Source: UBA3064 sp023258775
GTDB lineage: Bacteria; Pseudomonadota; Gammaproteobacteria; Burkholderiales; Burkholderiaceae_E
DNA length: 39,149 nucleotides
Reading direction: 5' to 3'
NCBI GenBank assembly: GCA_044355655.1
Contig: JBIKXS010000030.1
Span: forward strand, 1-39,149
Made by a program: the position numbers and the translations under genes. Shown piece after piece: positions 24,842-31,893 of this stretch; position 1 is the stretch's first letter, and every line of letters starts with the position of its first letter. The notes beneath the pieces were generated by a model. The model did not search any database, was not told where the DNA came from, and worked only from the letters and a program-made list of their open reading frames with translations.

Positions 24842-25783
24842 ATGCATGCAGCACCCGAAGCTTGGGCAGTTGGGCGCTCGCAGTCAGTTCTGCAGCCTGA
24901 TCTCGCCGATCAGTTACAGGCGCTCATCACGCAGCTTGCAGGCCTTATGCCGCATGTGAAAGTGCCCGACTGGGATTCGGCAGTGGCTTTCCGTTGGCGA
25001 CGTCGACAAAGCGCGCTTGGGGTTCAAGCCTGGTTGTCCCCGGTAAAGCACCGCTCGGACCTTAGCCTTGATGATTTGCAACATATCGACGAGCAAAAGC
25101 AAATCCTGGTGCGCAACACCCGACAGTTTGTCGAGGGTCGGACTGCCAATAATGTTTTGCTGACTGGCTCACGCGGAACCGGTAAGAGTTCGATGATGAA
25201 GGCCTTGCTCAATGCCTTTCAATCGCAAGGTTTGCGGATGATTGAGGTTGACAAAGAAGATCTGGTTGATCTGCCCGACATCGTTGATTTGGTTGCTGAA
25301 CGCCCCGAGCGCTTTGTTATTTTTTGTGACGACTTGTCCTTTGAAGAAGGCGAGGGTGGTTACAAGGCACTTAAGACGGTATTAGATGGCTCAATTGCCG
25401 CGCAATCCGAGAATGTCTTGGTCTATGCCACCTCGAATCGCCGGCATTTAATGCCCGAGTACATGCGTGAAAACCTCGACACCAAATACACCGAGGATGG
25501 TGAGATTCACCCCGGGGAGACGGTCGAAGAAAAAATTTCGCTTTCCGAGCGCTTCGGATTATGGGTACCCTTTTACCCGTTCAATCAGGATCACTACCTT
25601 ACGGTGGTGGCGCACTGGATGAAACAACTTGGTGCCGACGATAAACAAATCGATAAAGCGCGTGGTGATGCGCTTCGTTTTGCGCTCGAACGCGGCTCGC
25701 GTTCCGGTCGGGTGGCCTGGCAGTTTGCTCGAGATTGGATCGGTCAATATGGCCATCGACGTCGCAGCCGGCGTTCTGCTTAA
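24842..25783 (+). CDS. AAA-type ATPase, DUF815 family
   Basis: P-loop ATPase of unknown role, widespread in proteobacteria. From ATG 24842 it has 313 residues. Walker A GSRGTGKSS lies at 109-117 and Walker B is FVIFCDDLSF (about 158-167), then a YATSNRRHLMPEYM sensor region and RFGLWVPFYPF. The family is recognised by this architecture. Earlier in-frame starts (24770 or 24707) would overlap argJ; ATG 24842 has GGAG 11 nt before it and is preferred, without certainty. The 3' end overlaps the nudix gene by 35 bp in another frame, so the two are probably co-translated. Confidence 0.88.
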   Translation: MHAAPEAWAVGRSQSVLQPDLADQLQALITQLAGLMPHVKVPDWDSAVAFRWRRRQSALGVQAWLSPVKHRSDLSLDDLQHIDEQKQILVRNTRQFVEGRTANNVLLTGSRGTGKSSMMKALLNAFQSQGLRMIEVDKEDLVDLPDIVDLVAERPERFVIFCDDLSFEEGEGGYKALKTVLDGSIAAQSENVLVYATSNRRHLMPEYMRENLDTKYTEDGEIHPGETVEEKISLSERFGLWVPFYPFNQDHYLTVVAHWMKQLGADDKQIDKARGDALRFALERGSRSGRVAWQFARDWIGQYGHRRRSRRSA

Positions 25784-26375
25784 CTGCCAGGGTGAGGTCT
25801 TGCTGGCGCAGCGGCCCAAAGGCAAGGTCTATGAGGGTTGGTGGGAAGTACCCGGTGGGAAATTCGAAGCCGGTGAAACAGCTCACGAGGCATTAGCCCG
25901 CGAACTCGATGAAGAACTAGGGCTTCGAATAGACCACTCAAGCGCTTGGTGCACTCGGGAGTACCACTATCCTCATGGCCATGTTCGCTTGCATTTTCGT
26001 CGGGTATGGCATTGGTGGGGCGAGCCACGATCGATGGAGTCGCAGGCTTTTGCCTGGGTCGATCCAAGAAAACCGCGCGAGGCAGGGGTATGGCCGCTTC
26101 TGCCAGCAACCGAGCCGCTAATGACATGGCTTGCCTTGCCGTCTTTGCTCAACTGCGCCGATCCGCGGCTTGATCAAATCGACTGGCTTGAGGTGCAAAG
26201 CGCTGATGAAGCGCAAAGCCCTGATGAAGCGCAAGCGTTGATTGAAGCTCAGTCGGCTAAGCATACAAAGCCTATTTACCTGCGCCGAGGCGATCAATAC
26301 TGGGATGTTTTACGGCTTGCTGGCGAGTCTTACTGCTCATCGTCCGATGGCATCTCCTCGCCCGGCACACGATAG
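25749..26375 (+). CDS. mutT: Nudix (MutT-like) hydrolase with repeat-bearing tail
   Basis: Hydrolyses a nucleoside diphosphate derivative; the MutT-type role (cleansing 8-oxo-dGTP) is likely. It has 208 residues from ATG 25749. The Nudix box G37-x5-E43-x7-R51-EL-x-EE-x-G is perfect. The catalytic domain ends near residue 130. The extra ~75 residues include three six-residue repeats (QSADEA, QSPDEA, QALIEA) and end by overlapping the yacG 3' end by 46 bp on the opposite strand. E. coli MutT has 129 residues, so the tail is unusual. The start overlaps the ATPase gene by 35 bp. The exact substrate is not certain. Confidence 0.85.
   Translation: MAIDVAAGVLLNCQGEVLLAQRPKGKVYEGWWEVPGGKFEAGETAHEALARELDEELGLRIDHSSAWCTREYHYPHGHVRLHFRRVWHWWGEPRSMESQAFAWVDPRKPREAGVWPLLPATEPLMTWLALPSLLNCADPRLDQIDWLEVQSADEAQSPDEAQALIEAQSAKHTKPIYLRRGDQYWDVLRLAGESYCSSSDGISSPGTR
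26195..26248 (+). repeat. Three tandem 18-bp units in the nudix gene
   Basis: Units 26195-26212, 26213-26230 and 26231-26248 follow GCAAAGCGCTGATGAAGC, the first two differing at one base and the third more divergent. The unit keeps the frame and encodes a Gln/Ser/Asp/Glu/Ala repeat after the catalytic domain. Confidence 0.85.
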
Positions 26376-26551
26376 CGTTCGCTCGCCCAATCGCCGAGAT
26401 CGTTGAGCTTGCAGCGTTCGCTGCAAAAAGGCCTAAAGCGGTTGCTTGATGCATAAACCGATTCCCGCCCGCATTTGGGGCAGGCTACGATCAGCGTTTT
26501 GCGTTCAGCAGTTTGATCAGAAGTTGCAGAGCTCAAGGGTGAAGGCAACAT
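26330..26551 (-). CDS. yacG: DNA gyrase inhibitor YacG (zinc protein)
   Basis: Small zinc-finger protein; the E. coli homologue binds GyrB and inhibits gyrase. It has 73 residues from the ATG at 26551. CPKCGR and FCSERCK are spaced as in the family and give four zinc ligands, followed by DLGDWASERYRVPG. A GTG at 26581 is an alternative that would add ten residues. The start lies inside the zapD 3' end (35-bp overlap, different frame) and the gene converges on and overlaps the nudix gene by 46 bp. Order coaE-zapD-yacG is conserved in proteobacteria. Confidence 0.9.
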   Translation of the reverse strand: MLPSPLSSATSDQTAERKTLIVACPKCGRESVYASSNRFRPFCSERCKLNDLGDWASERYRVPGEEMPSDDEQ

Positions 26552-27266
26552 CGCGGTCAATTGGCCTGGGTTTGGCAGCACCCTCTTGGCGGGTAAATCT
26601 TAGCCACATCAAATACTGATTGGCGCTCATTTCTGGAATTGCCTGGGGGTCGACGGGTAAAACCCTGATCAGTTGGTAGCTGCGGGCGGTTAGTTGCATT
26701 TGGTAGGTCCCCTTGCTCGCAAGTACCTGCTGGCTTTGGCCGGTCTCCCTTAACAGTCCGAGTGTGACTTGTAGCGCAGCCTCAAGGGGGCGCAACTGTC
26801 CGCACCATAGTTTCATATCCTCAAGTCGCTGTTCCGGTGGTTTCTGTTGCCAGGCGTGATAGGAGGGCAAATCAAAGGCGCATGCGCCACCAGGAACCGA
26901 AGCTCTCGCCCTGACTGACATCAGCCATTCATGCTCTAAAAGCGCTTGACCGGGTTTGCCCTGCAAATTCGCTAAATTGTGGCGGGTTCGTTGCAAAGCA
27001 TCAATGGTTTGTTCTAAGCGATCGGCAGCAACCGCAGGGTTATCGCGCAAACTCACCAGCATGTTGCGCTGCCGATCGAGTTCTTGCAGCAATTCTGTTT
27101 TAAGGTCACTGCGCCCCGACATGCCGAGCACATCAAAGATCGCCGTCAAGGCAACATGATGATCGGCTGCTGATTCACGCTTGGCAAATAAGCCCATGCG
27201 GGCAAACAATTCTTCAAGTCGAAGCAGGTTGCGGATGCGCTCAGAAAGTGGGAACTCGTACATCAT
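26517..27266 (-). CDS. zapD: Cell division protein ZapD
   Basis: FtsZ-binding factor that crosslinks FtsZ filaments in the Z ring. It has 249 residues from the ATG at 27266. Recognised by MYEFPLSERIRNLLRLEELF at the N-terminus, the long helical N-domain, and the C-terminal beta domain ending YLMWLRF. Two adjacent ATGs occur; the first overlaps the coaE stop by ATGA and has GGAGG 12 nt upstream. It acts with FtsZ encoded about 9 kb away. Confidence 0.92.
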   Translation of the reverse strand: MMYEFPLSERIRNLLRLEELFARMGLFAKRESAADHHVALTAIFDVLGMSGRSDLKTELLQELDRQRNMLVSLRDNPAVAADRLEQTIDALQRTRHNLANLQGKPGQALLEHEWLMSVRARASVPGGACAFDLPSYHAWQQKPPEQRLEDMKLWCGQLRPLEAALQVTLGLLRETGQSQQVLASKGTYQMQLTARSYQLIRVLPVDPQAIPEMSANQYLMWLRFTRQEGAAKPRPIDRDVAFTLELCNF

Positions 27267-27970
27267 GGCGGCGATTGTCCTCCATGAGAGGCAGAAGCAC
27301 CAAACCAAGTCTCAGCCTTCGTTACGAAGTCCTCGTGCAGCGAATCGACTTGCGCTTGAAGCTCAGCAAGGCTGCCTTGATTGGAAATCACGGCGTCGGC
27401 TTGGGCAAGGCGTTGTTCTCGGGTGGCCTGGGCGGCCATGATCGATTTGACGCGTTCTTCACTAAGTCCTGATCGCTTCATAACGCGTGCGATTTGGATA
27501 GCTTCAGGGCAGTCCACAACCAAAATATGCTGCACCCGTTCGCGTGGATGATCGGATTCGATGAGCAGCGGTATGGCAAGCAGCACGTAAGCACTGGCGG
27601 CAAGGCTGATTTCGCGCTCGCTGATCTCGCGAATCATCGGATGTAGGATCGACTCGAGCTTTTTTCGCTGCCGGGGATCTTCAAACACAATCTCGCGCAT
27701 GCGCTGACGATCCAAAGCGCCATCGGGTGTCGCCACATCATCGCCAAAGCTTGAGATGATCGCAGGCATGGCGACCCCACCTGCGGCGGTGATGCGATGG
27801 GCAATGTCGTCGGTATCGATCACCGTAATGCCCTTTTCCTGAAAACAGGCTGCTACGGTCGATTTGCCACTTCCAATACCACCGGTGAGACCAACAATCC
27901 AGCGTTTAACCCGTGTGGGTTCAGTATCGGGCTTGGCGGGCGCGGCGTTAGCATCGAGCGTGTTCGTCAT
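27263..27970 (-). CDS. coaE: Dephospho-CoA kinase
   Basis: Last step of coenzyme A synthesis, phosphorylating the 3'-OH of dephospho-CoA. It has 235 residues. The P-loop GGIGSGKST spans 30-38, and DTDDIAHRIT and LLIESDH with LVVDCPEAIQIARVMKRSG follow. The first ~22 residues are an unconserved hydrophilic extension compared with the 206-residue E. coli enzyme. It overlaps zapD by ATGA and follows the prepilin peptidase gene after a 48-bp gap, probably in one transcript. Confidence 0.95.
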   Translation of the reverse strand: MTNTLDANAAPAKPDTEPTRVKRWIVGLTGGIGSGKSTVAACFQEKGITVIDTDDIAHRITAAGGVAMPAIISSFGDDVATPDGALDRQRMREIVFEDPRQRKKLESILHPMIREISEREISLAASAYVLLAIPLLIESDHPRERVQHILVVDCPEAIQIARVMKRSGLSEERVKSIMAAQATREQRLAQADAVISNQGSLAELQAQVDSLHEDFVTKAETWFGASASHGGQSPP

Positions 27971-28018
27971 CAGCGTGGGGCCTGCATTTTTCTAGCATCG
28001 AGCATGGTGTAAGACTCC

Positions 28019-28858
28019 TTAGGGCGATAGCAAGGGGCGCAAGCTTTGTTCGGCAAAGGCTATGCAGGCAGCGCCAAGGCATAAGTGTGGTCCAAAGGCG
28101 ATCGCTTCGCCTTGTTCGCGCCGACCGGTGAACCCCAGGATCAGACCGACGATCACCCCGCTGCTTGCGGCGATGAAAACAACCGCAGGCAATGCCGGGT
28201 AGCCAAACCAAGCGCCAATGGCAGCAAGCAACTTAAAGTCACCTGCGCCCATACCATCGTAGCCCCGCCAGGACTTATAAAGCGCATTTAAGAGCCACAA
28301 GCTGCAATAACCCGCAGCCGCCCCTATGACCGCCTGATCTAGCCCAGCGAAGAGCTCTGCACAGTTAAACAGTAGGCCTGCCCACATCAGCCCCAAGGTC
28401 AGCATATCGGGCAGGAGTCTGGTTTCCACATCAATCCATGCGAGAACCCAAAGCGTCCAACCCAAAAGGCAAAGCGCTGCCGTTTCGAGTGCCAGCCCAT
28501 GTTGGATGAGCGCAAGCAGGCTCACGGCAATCGGTCCCGTGGTGAAAGCGACAAAGGCTAAGCCCCTGAGCGGTAAAAAGCATATTGACGCTGCAGGCTC
28601 TTGCGGCATTCGCTGAGCTTGCCCGTCACTATGGGCTTGGCGGTCAGTCTGAGCTTGGCTGTCAGTCTGAGCTTGCCCTTCAGTGTGGGCTTGGTCCTCA
28701 GCCTGGGCTTGCGCCCAGTCGTCGAATAAGCGCTGAGGCAAGCGGCGGGTGAGTCGCGCAAGCGGCAAAGAAGCAATCAGCCCGATGAAAGCTGCCGCGC
28801 CAAGCATCCAGGGTTCGGGGATGGACTGCAAAAGAAAGTTCCAGTCAATCGAAAGCAT
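28019..28858 (-). CDS. pilD: Prepilin peptidase (A24), zinc cysteines absent
   Basis: Membrane aspartyl protease that cleaves type IV prepilin and pseudopilin leaders. It has 279 residues from the ATG at 28858. Catalytic Asp143 is in WIDVETRLLPD and Asp207 in GMGAGDFKLL, and several membrane helices flank them. PilD normally carries an N-methylation domain with two CxxC pairs in the first cytoplasmic loop. Here no CxxC is present and residues 49-82 consist of QAQTDS-like repeats. The peptidase should work, but methylation is in doubt. pilB and pilC, often adjacent, are not in this window. The gene symbol follows the family, not proven function. Confidence 0.85.
   Translation of the reverse strand: MLSIDWNFLLQSIPEPWMLGAAAFIGLIASLPLARLTRRLPQRLFDDWAQAQAEDQAHTEGQAQTDSQAQTDRQAHSDGQAQRMPQEPAASICFLPLRGLAFVAFTTGPIAVSLLALIQHGLALETAALCLLGWTLWVLAWIDVETRLLPDMLTLGLMWAGLLFNCAELFAGLDQAVIGAAAGYCSLWLLNALYKSWRGYDGMGAGDFKLLAAIGAWFGYPALPAVVFIAASSGVIVGLILGFTGRREQGEAIAFGPHLCLGAACIAFAEQSLRPLLSP
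28615..28704 (-). repeat. Five tandem 18-bp units in the prepilin peptidase gene
   Basis: Units at 28615, 28633, 28651, 28669 and 28687 follow GGGCTTGGCGGTCAGTCT (plus strand) with substitutions, and a partial sixth follows. Read on the minus strand they encode EGQAQT/DSQAQT/DRQAHS-like six-residue repeats in the first cytoplasmic loop. Confidence 0.9.
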
Positions 28859-28890
28859 GGACAATTCTGACCTTGCGCGCATGCTGCTGC

Positions 28891-28918
28891 AAGCCGATTA
28901 AGCCCATAATCGAGGCTT
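28891..28918. promoter_or_regulatory. Inverted repeat in the pilD / dehydratase divergent spacer
   Basis: AAGCCGATTA (28891-28900) is mirrored by TAATCGAGGCTT (28907-28918), the right arm carrying two extra bases. It lies in the 114-bp region between the divergently transcribed prepilin peptidase and dehydratase genes, about 55 bp before the dehydratase ATG. It may be an operator or form a hairpin. No convincing -35/-10 pair was found around it. Confidence 0.35.
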
Positions 28919-28972
28919 AGTCAAAAAGAAGGCCTGTGACAACCGGGCATTGTTTAAGGAGGAGAGATCAGC

Positions 28973-30763
28973 ATGGGATCGTCGAAAAGAGCATTTGCGC
29001 TAAGGTCGCGCGCCTGGTTTGACAACCCTGACAACCCAGGGATGACCGCGTTATATTTAGAACGTTATTTGAATTTTGGGCTCACGCTTGATGAATTGCG
29101 CAATAGCGGAAAACCCATTATTGGCATTGCACAGACCGGATCGGATTTATCGCCTTGCAATCGCCACCATGTCGAGCTTGCCTCGCGGGTCCGCGACGGT
29201 ATCCGCGATGCAGGTGGGATTCCGATGGAATTTCCTGTGCATCCGATTCAGGAGACCGGCAAACGCCCCACCGCAGCGCTTGATCGTAATTTGACTTATC
29301 TGGGGCTGGTGGAGGTCTTATACGGCTACCCGCTTGATGGCGTGGTGCTCACGACCGGTTGCGATAAGACTACCCCAGCCATGCTCATGGGTGCTGCCAC
29401 CGTCGATTTGCCTTCGATCGTGCTCTCGGGCGGACCCATGCTCAATGGTTATTACGGTGGAGGTCTTGCCGGATCAGGCACGGTTGTCTGGTTTGCCCGG
29501 CAAGAGTTAGCGGCCGGACGCATTAACTATGACGAGTTTCTCGATATGGTGGCTTCGTCCGCCCCTTCACCGGGCCATTGCAACACCATGGGCACTGCGC
29601 TGTCGATGAATTCGATGGCCGAAGCGCTTGGGATGTCCCTGCCTGGTTGTGCGGCGATTCCTGCCCCTTATCGTGAGCGTGCCCAGATGGCGTATGCAAC
29701 CGGTCGACGGATTGTTGACATGGTGCATGAGGATTTGCGTCCTTCGCAGATCATGACGCGTGCGGCCTTTGAAAATGCGATTGTTGCCGCCTCGGCGCTC
29801 GGCGCATCCACGAATTGCCCGCCCCATGTTAATGCGATCGCTAGGCACATGGGCGTGGACTTACCGATTGAGGATTGGGACAGCATCGGTTACGAAATCC
29901 CTTTATTGGTCAATCTCATGCCTGCAGGCGAATACCTCGGGGAGGAATTTCATCGTGCGGGCGGTGTTCAAGCGGTCCTTGCCCAATTGCTTGCTGCCGG
30001 TAAGCTTCACGGCGATGTTCGCACGGTGAGCGGGAAAACCATGGCGCAAGATCTCGCGCCGGCCAAGATCAAAGATGAGCGGGTGATCAAGACCTATGCC
30101 TCTCCAATGCTCCATCAGTCGGGCTTTGCGGTGTTAAGTGGCAATTTGTTTGACGCTGCTGTCATGAAGACCTCGGTGATTTCGGCTGCGTTTCGAGAGC
30201 GCTATTTGCAAAACCCAAACGATCCCAACGCGTTCGAGGGGCGTGCGATTGTTTTTGAAGGGCCTGAGGATTACCACGAACGGATTAACGATCCCTCGCT
30301 TGCCATTGATGCTGACTGCATCTTGTTTATTCGAGGCACAGGGCCAGTGGGCTATCCGGGCGCTGCTGAGGTGGTGAATATGTTGCCGCCCGATGAACTT
30401 GTGAAACAAGGCATTACCTTGCTGCCATGCGTTGGTGATGGCCGCCAGTCGGGAACCTCGGGTTCGCCCTCGATTCTCAACGCTTCGCCTGAGGCCGCAG
30501 TGGGTGGCGGTCTGGCCTTGCTAAAAACCGGTGATCGGGTGCGTATTGACCTTGCCAAGCGACGCGCCGACATGCTGATCAGCGATGAGGAGCTTGCAGC
30601 GCGTCGTGCGGCCTGGAAGCCGCCCGAGCTTGAGCACCAAACACCCTGGCAGGAGTTGCAACGCGCCAAGGTCGGACAGCTCTCCTCGGGTGCCTGCCTT
30701 GATTTTGCAGTGAAGTATCAACGCATCTCGATCACCAAAGGCATTCCCCGTGACAACCACTAA
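28973..30763 (+). CDS. IlvD/Edd dehydratase, D-xylonate dehydratase-like
   Basis: Iron-sulphur dehydratase that removes water from a sugar acid to give a 2-keto-3-deoxy acid. It has 596 residues. Cluster-ligand cysteines are C62 (SPCNRHH), C130 (TTGCDKTTPA) and C203 (GHCNTMGTA). The N-terminal RSRAWFDNP, MTALYLERY, GIAQTGSDLSPCN and the C-terminal VKYQ end resemble the Caulobacter XylD group rather than branched-chain IlvD, as far as I recall those sequences; arabonate or other aldonates remain possible substrates. AAGGAGGAGAG lies about 8 nt before ATG 28973. The cupin gene follows at 110 bp. No xylose dehydrogenase or aldolase gene is in the window. Confidence 0.87.
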   Translation: MGSSKRAFALRSRAWFDNPDNPGMTALYLERYLNFGLTLDELRNSGKPIIGIAQTGSDLSPCNRHHVELASRVRDGIRDAGGIPMEFPVHPIQETGKRPTAALDRNLTYLGLVEVLYGYPLDGVVLTTGCDKTTPAMLMGAATVDLPSIVLSGGPMLNGYYGGGLAGSGTVVWFARQELAAGRINYDEFLDMVASSAPSPGHCNTMGTALSMNSMAEALGMSLPGCAAIPAPYRERAQMAYATGRRIVDMVHEDLRPSQIMTRAAFENAIVAASALGASTNCPPHVNAIARHMGVDLPIEDWDSIGYEIPLLVNLMPAGEYLGEEFHRAGGVQAVLAQLLAAGKLHGDVRTVSGKTMAQDLAPAKIKDERVIKTYASPMLHQSGFAVLSGNLFDAAVMKTSVISAAFRERYLQNPNDPNAFEGRAIVFEGPEDYHERINDPSLAIDADCILFIRGTGPVGYPGAAEVVNMLPPDELVKQGITLLPCVGDGRQSGTSGSPSILNASPEAAVGGGLALLKTGDRVRIDLAKRRADMLISDEELAARRAAWKPPELEHQTPWQELQRAKVGQLSSGACLDFAVKYQRISITKGIPRDNH

Positions 30764-30786
30764 GGTGCAGGATCGGCGCGAGGCGG

Positions 30787-30891
30787 CCCATGATCAAAAA
30801 GAGGTTGCTCATGGTCAAAACGAAGCTGCCCATGGTTCAAAAGCGGCTGCCCACGATCAAGGAGAGGCTCCAAATGACTGAGAAGCGGATG
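30787..30891 (+). repeat. Five 21-bp tandem units across the cupin start
   Basis: Units begin at 30787, 30808, 30829, 30850 and 30871, with patterns like CCCATGGTTCAAAAGCGGCTG. The fourth contains the AAGGAGAGG ribosome-binding site and the fifth, more degenerate, contains the cupin ATG. Several units bring their own in-frame ATG. Confidence 0.85.
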
Positions 30892-31260
30892 CAATTCAGC
30901 GTGGTGCACGCAGGCGATCGGGCCTTTGAGTCCGACGGCCTGCGGCCCTTTTTCCTCTACAAGGACCTGGGTATCCGGGAGGCAACTGCTGGCGCAGCGA
31001 TTGCGCATGTGATCAAGGCCAAACCTGGCACCCATGCTCAGCCCACCTGGCACCATCATGAGGTGGGCTTTCAAATGGTTTACATCCTCAAGGGATGGGT
31101 ACGATTTGAATATGAGGGGGTGGGTGAGGTGCACCTTGAAGCGGGAAGCTGCGTGCATCAGCCGCCAGGCATCAGACATCGTGAGCTCGAACACAGCGAG
31201 GACTTGGAGCTCATCGAAATTGTGTTGCCGGCTGAATTCAAGACGGTCACCGAAACCTGA
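30874..31260 (+). CDS. Small single-domain cupin protein
   Basis: Cupin beta-barrel of 128 residues from ATG 30874. Metal ligands are likely within PTWHHHEVGFQMVYILKG (H60-H62) and HQPPGIRHRELEH in the second motif. The reaction is unknown; such proteins act as sugar or keto-acid isomerases, dioxygenases or small-molecule sensors. I prefer 30874 because AAGGAGAGG lies about 7 nt upstream and the residues before it are only repeat (MVKTKLP-like); a longer 156-residue form from 30790 is possible. It follows the dehydratase gene on the same strand and may be in its transcript. Converges on the Lrp-type gene with 2 bp between. Confidence 0.8.
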   Translation: MTEKRMQFSVVHAGDRAFESDGLRPFFLYKDLGIREATAGAAIAHVIKAKPGTHAQPTWHHHEVGFQMVYILKGWVRFEYEGVGEVHLEAGSCVHQPPGIRHRELEHSEDLELIEIVLPAEFKTVTET

Positions 31261-31262
31261 TC

Positions 31263-31721
31263 TCACATCGAAAGCGGTAACGCGGTTTTGTATTTCACCT
31301 GTTTGAGTGCAAAGCTCGAGCGGATTTTTTCGATTTCGGCAATTGGCGTGAGTTGCTCAAGGATGAAACGTTCGAGTGCGTCGATGTCTTTGACAGCGAC
31401 CCGCAGCAAGTAATCGCTATCGCCCGTCATCAAATAGCACTCCATCACCTCGGGGTGTTCGGCGATGGTTTGCTCAAAACGCTCGAGCGAGGCGCGCACC
31501 TGCGACTTGAGACTGATAAAGATGAACACATTCAAGCCAAGCCCAAGGGCTTTGGGGTCGAGCAAGGCGACATAACGTCTGATCACGCCTTTGTTCTCTA
31601 GCGCCTTGACACGCGCAAGACAGGGCGAAGGACTTAAGTGCACTTTCTCGGCAAGCGCCACATTACTTAAGGATCCGTCGTGTTGAAGCGCATCAAGAAT
31701 TCGGAGGTCGGTACGGTCCAT
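31263..31721 (-). CDS. Lrp/AsnC regulator, BkdR/MdeR-like
   Basis: DNA-binding regulator that senses amino acids. It has 152 residues from the ATG at 31721 (MDRTDLRILDALQ). The winged helix-turn-helix covers about 1-60 (LSPSPCLARVKALENKGVIRRY) and the RAM ligand-binding domain about 65-145. The pattern PEVMECYLMTGDSDYLLRV and IRSSFALKQVKYKTALPL is that of Pseudomonas BkdR/MdeR as I remember them, which control 2-oxo acid dehydrogenase genes. It is divergent from the orphan E1 gene, consistent with that role. A longer start at 31751 is less likely. Confidence 0.9.
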   Translation of the reverse strand: MDRTDLRILDALQHDGSLSNVALAEKVHLSPSPCLARVKALENKGVIRRYVALLDPKALGLGLNVFIFISLKSQVRASLERFEQTIAEHPEVMECYLMTGDSDYLLRVAVKDIDALERFILEQLTPIAEIEKIRSSFALKQVKYKTALPLSM

Positions 31722-31893
31722 AGCGGGCGAAGCAGTACAACATGCTTCCAAAATATTGAATCACCACATCATATGCTGAATAAGTGCTGTGCTGAGGTTT
31801 TTTCGGCATTTATCGCTTGAGGAAAATCGGCAAACTTTAAAGATCAACCTGTCGTGCTCGATAGGGCGTTATTTTGCTTTGATGGGGTTTGGT
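31722..31893. promoter_or_regulatory. Divergent control region, Lrp-type gene / E1 gene
   Basis: A 172-bp non-coding stretch with local AT-rich tracts (AAAATATTGAATC around 31750-31762, CATATGCTGAATAAG around 31770-31784). AT-rich, loosely palindromic sites of this kind suit Lrp-family proteins. No specific operator or promoter can be called with confidence. In-frame GTG and ATG codons between 31789 and 31882 leave open that E1 starts earlier. Confidence 0.4.

Noticed and set aside
28615..28704. Tandem repeats considered as a CRISPR array
   Set aside because: Units are contiguous 18-bp repeats without spacers and lie in frame inside a gene; the same applies to the other four arrays.
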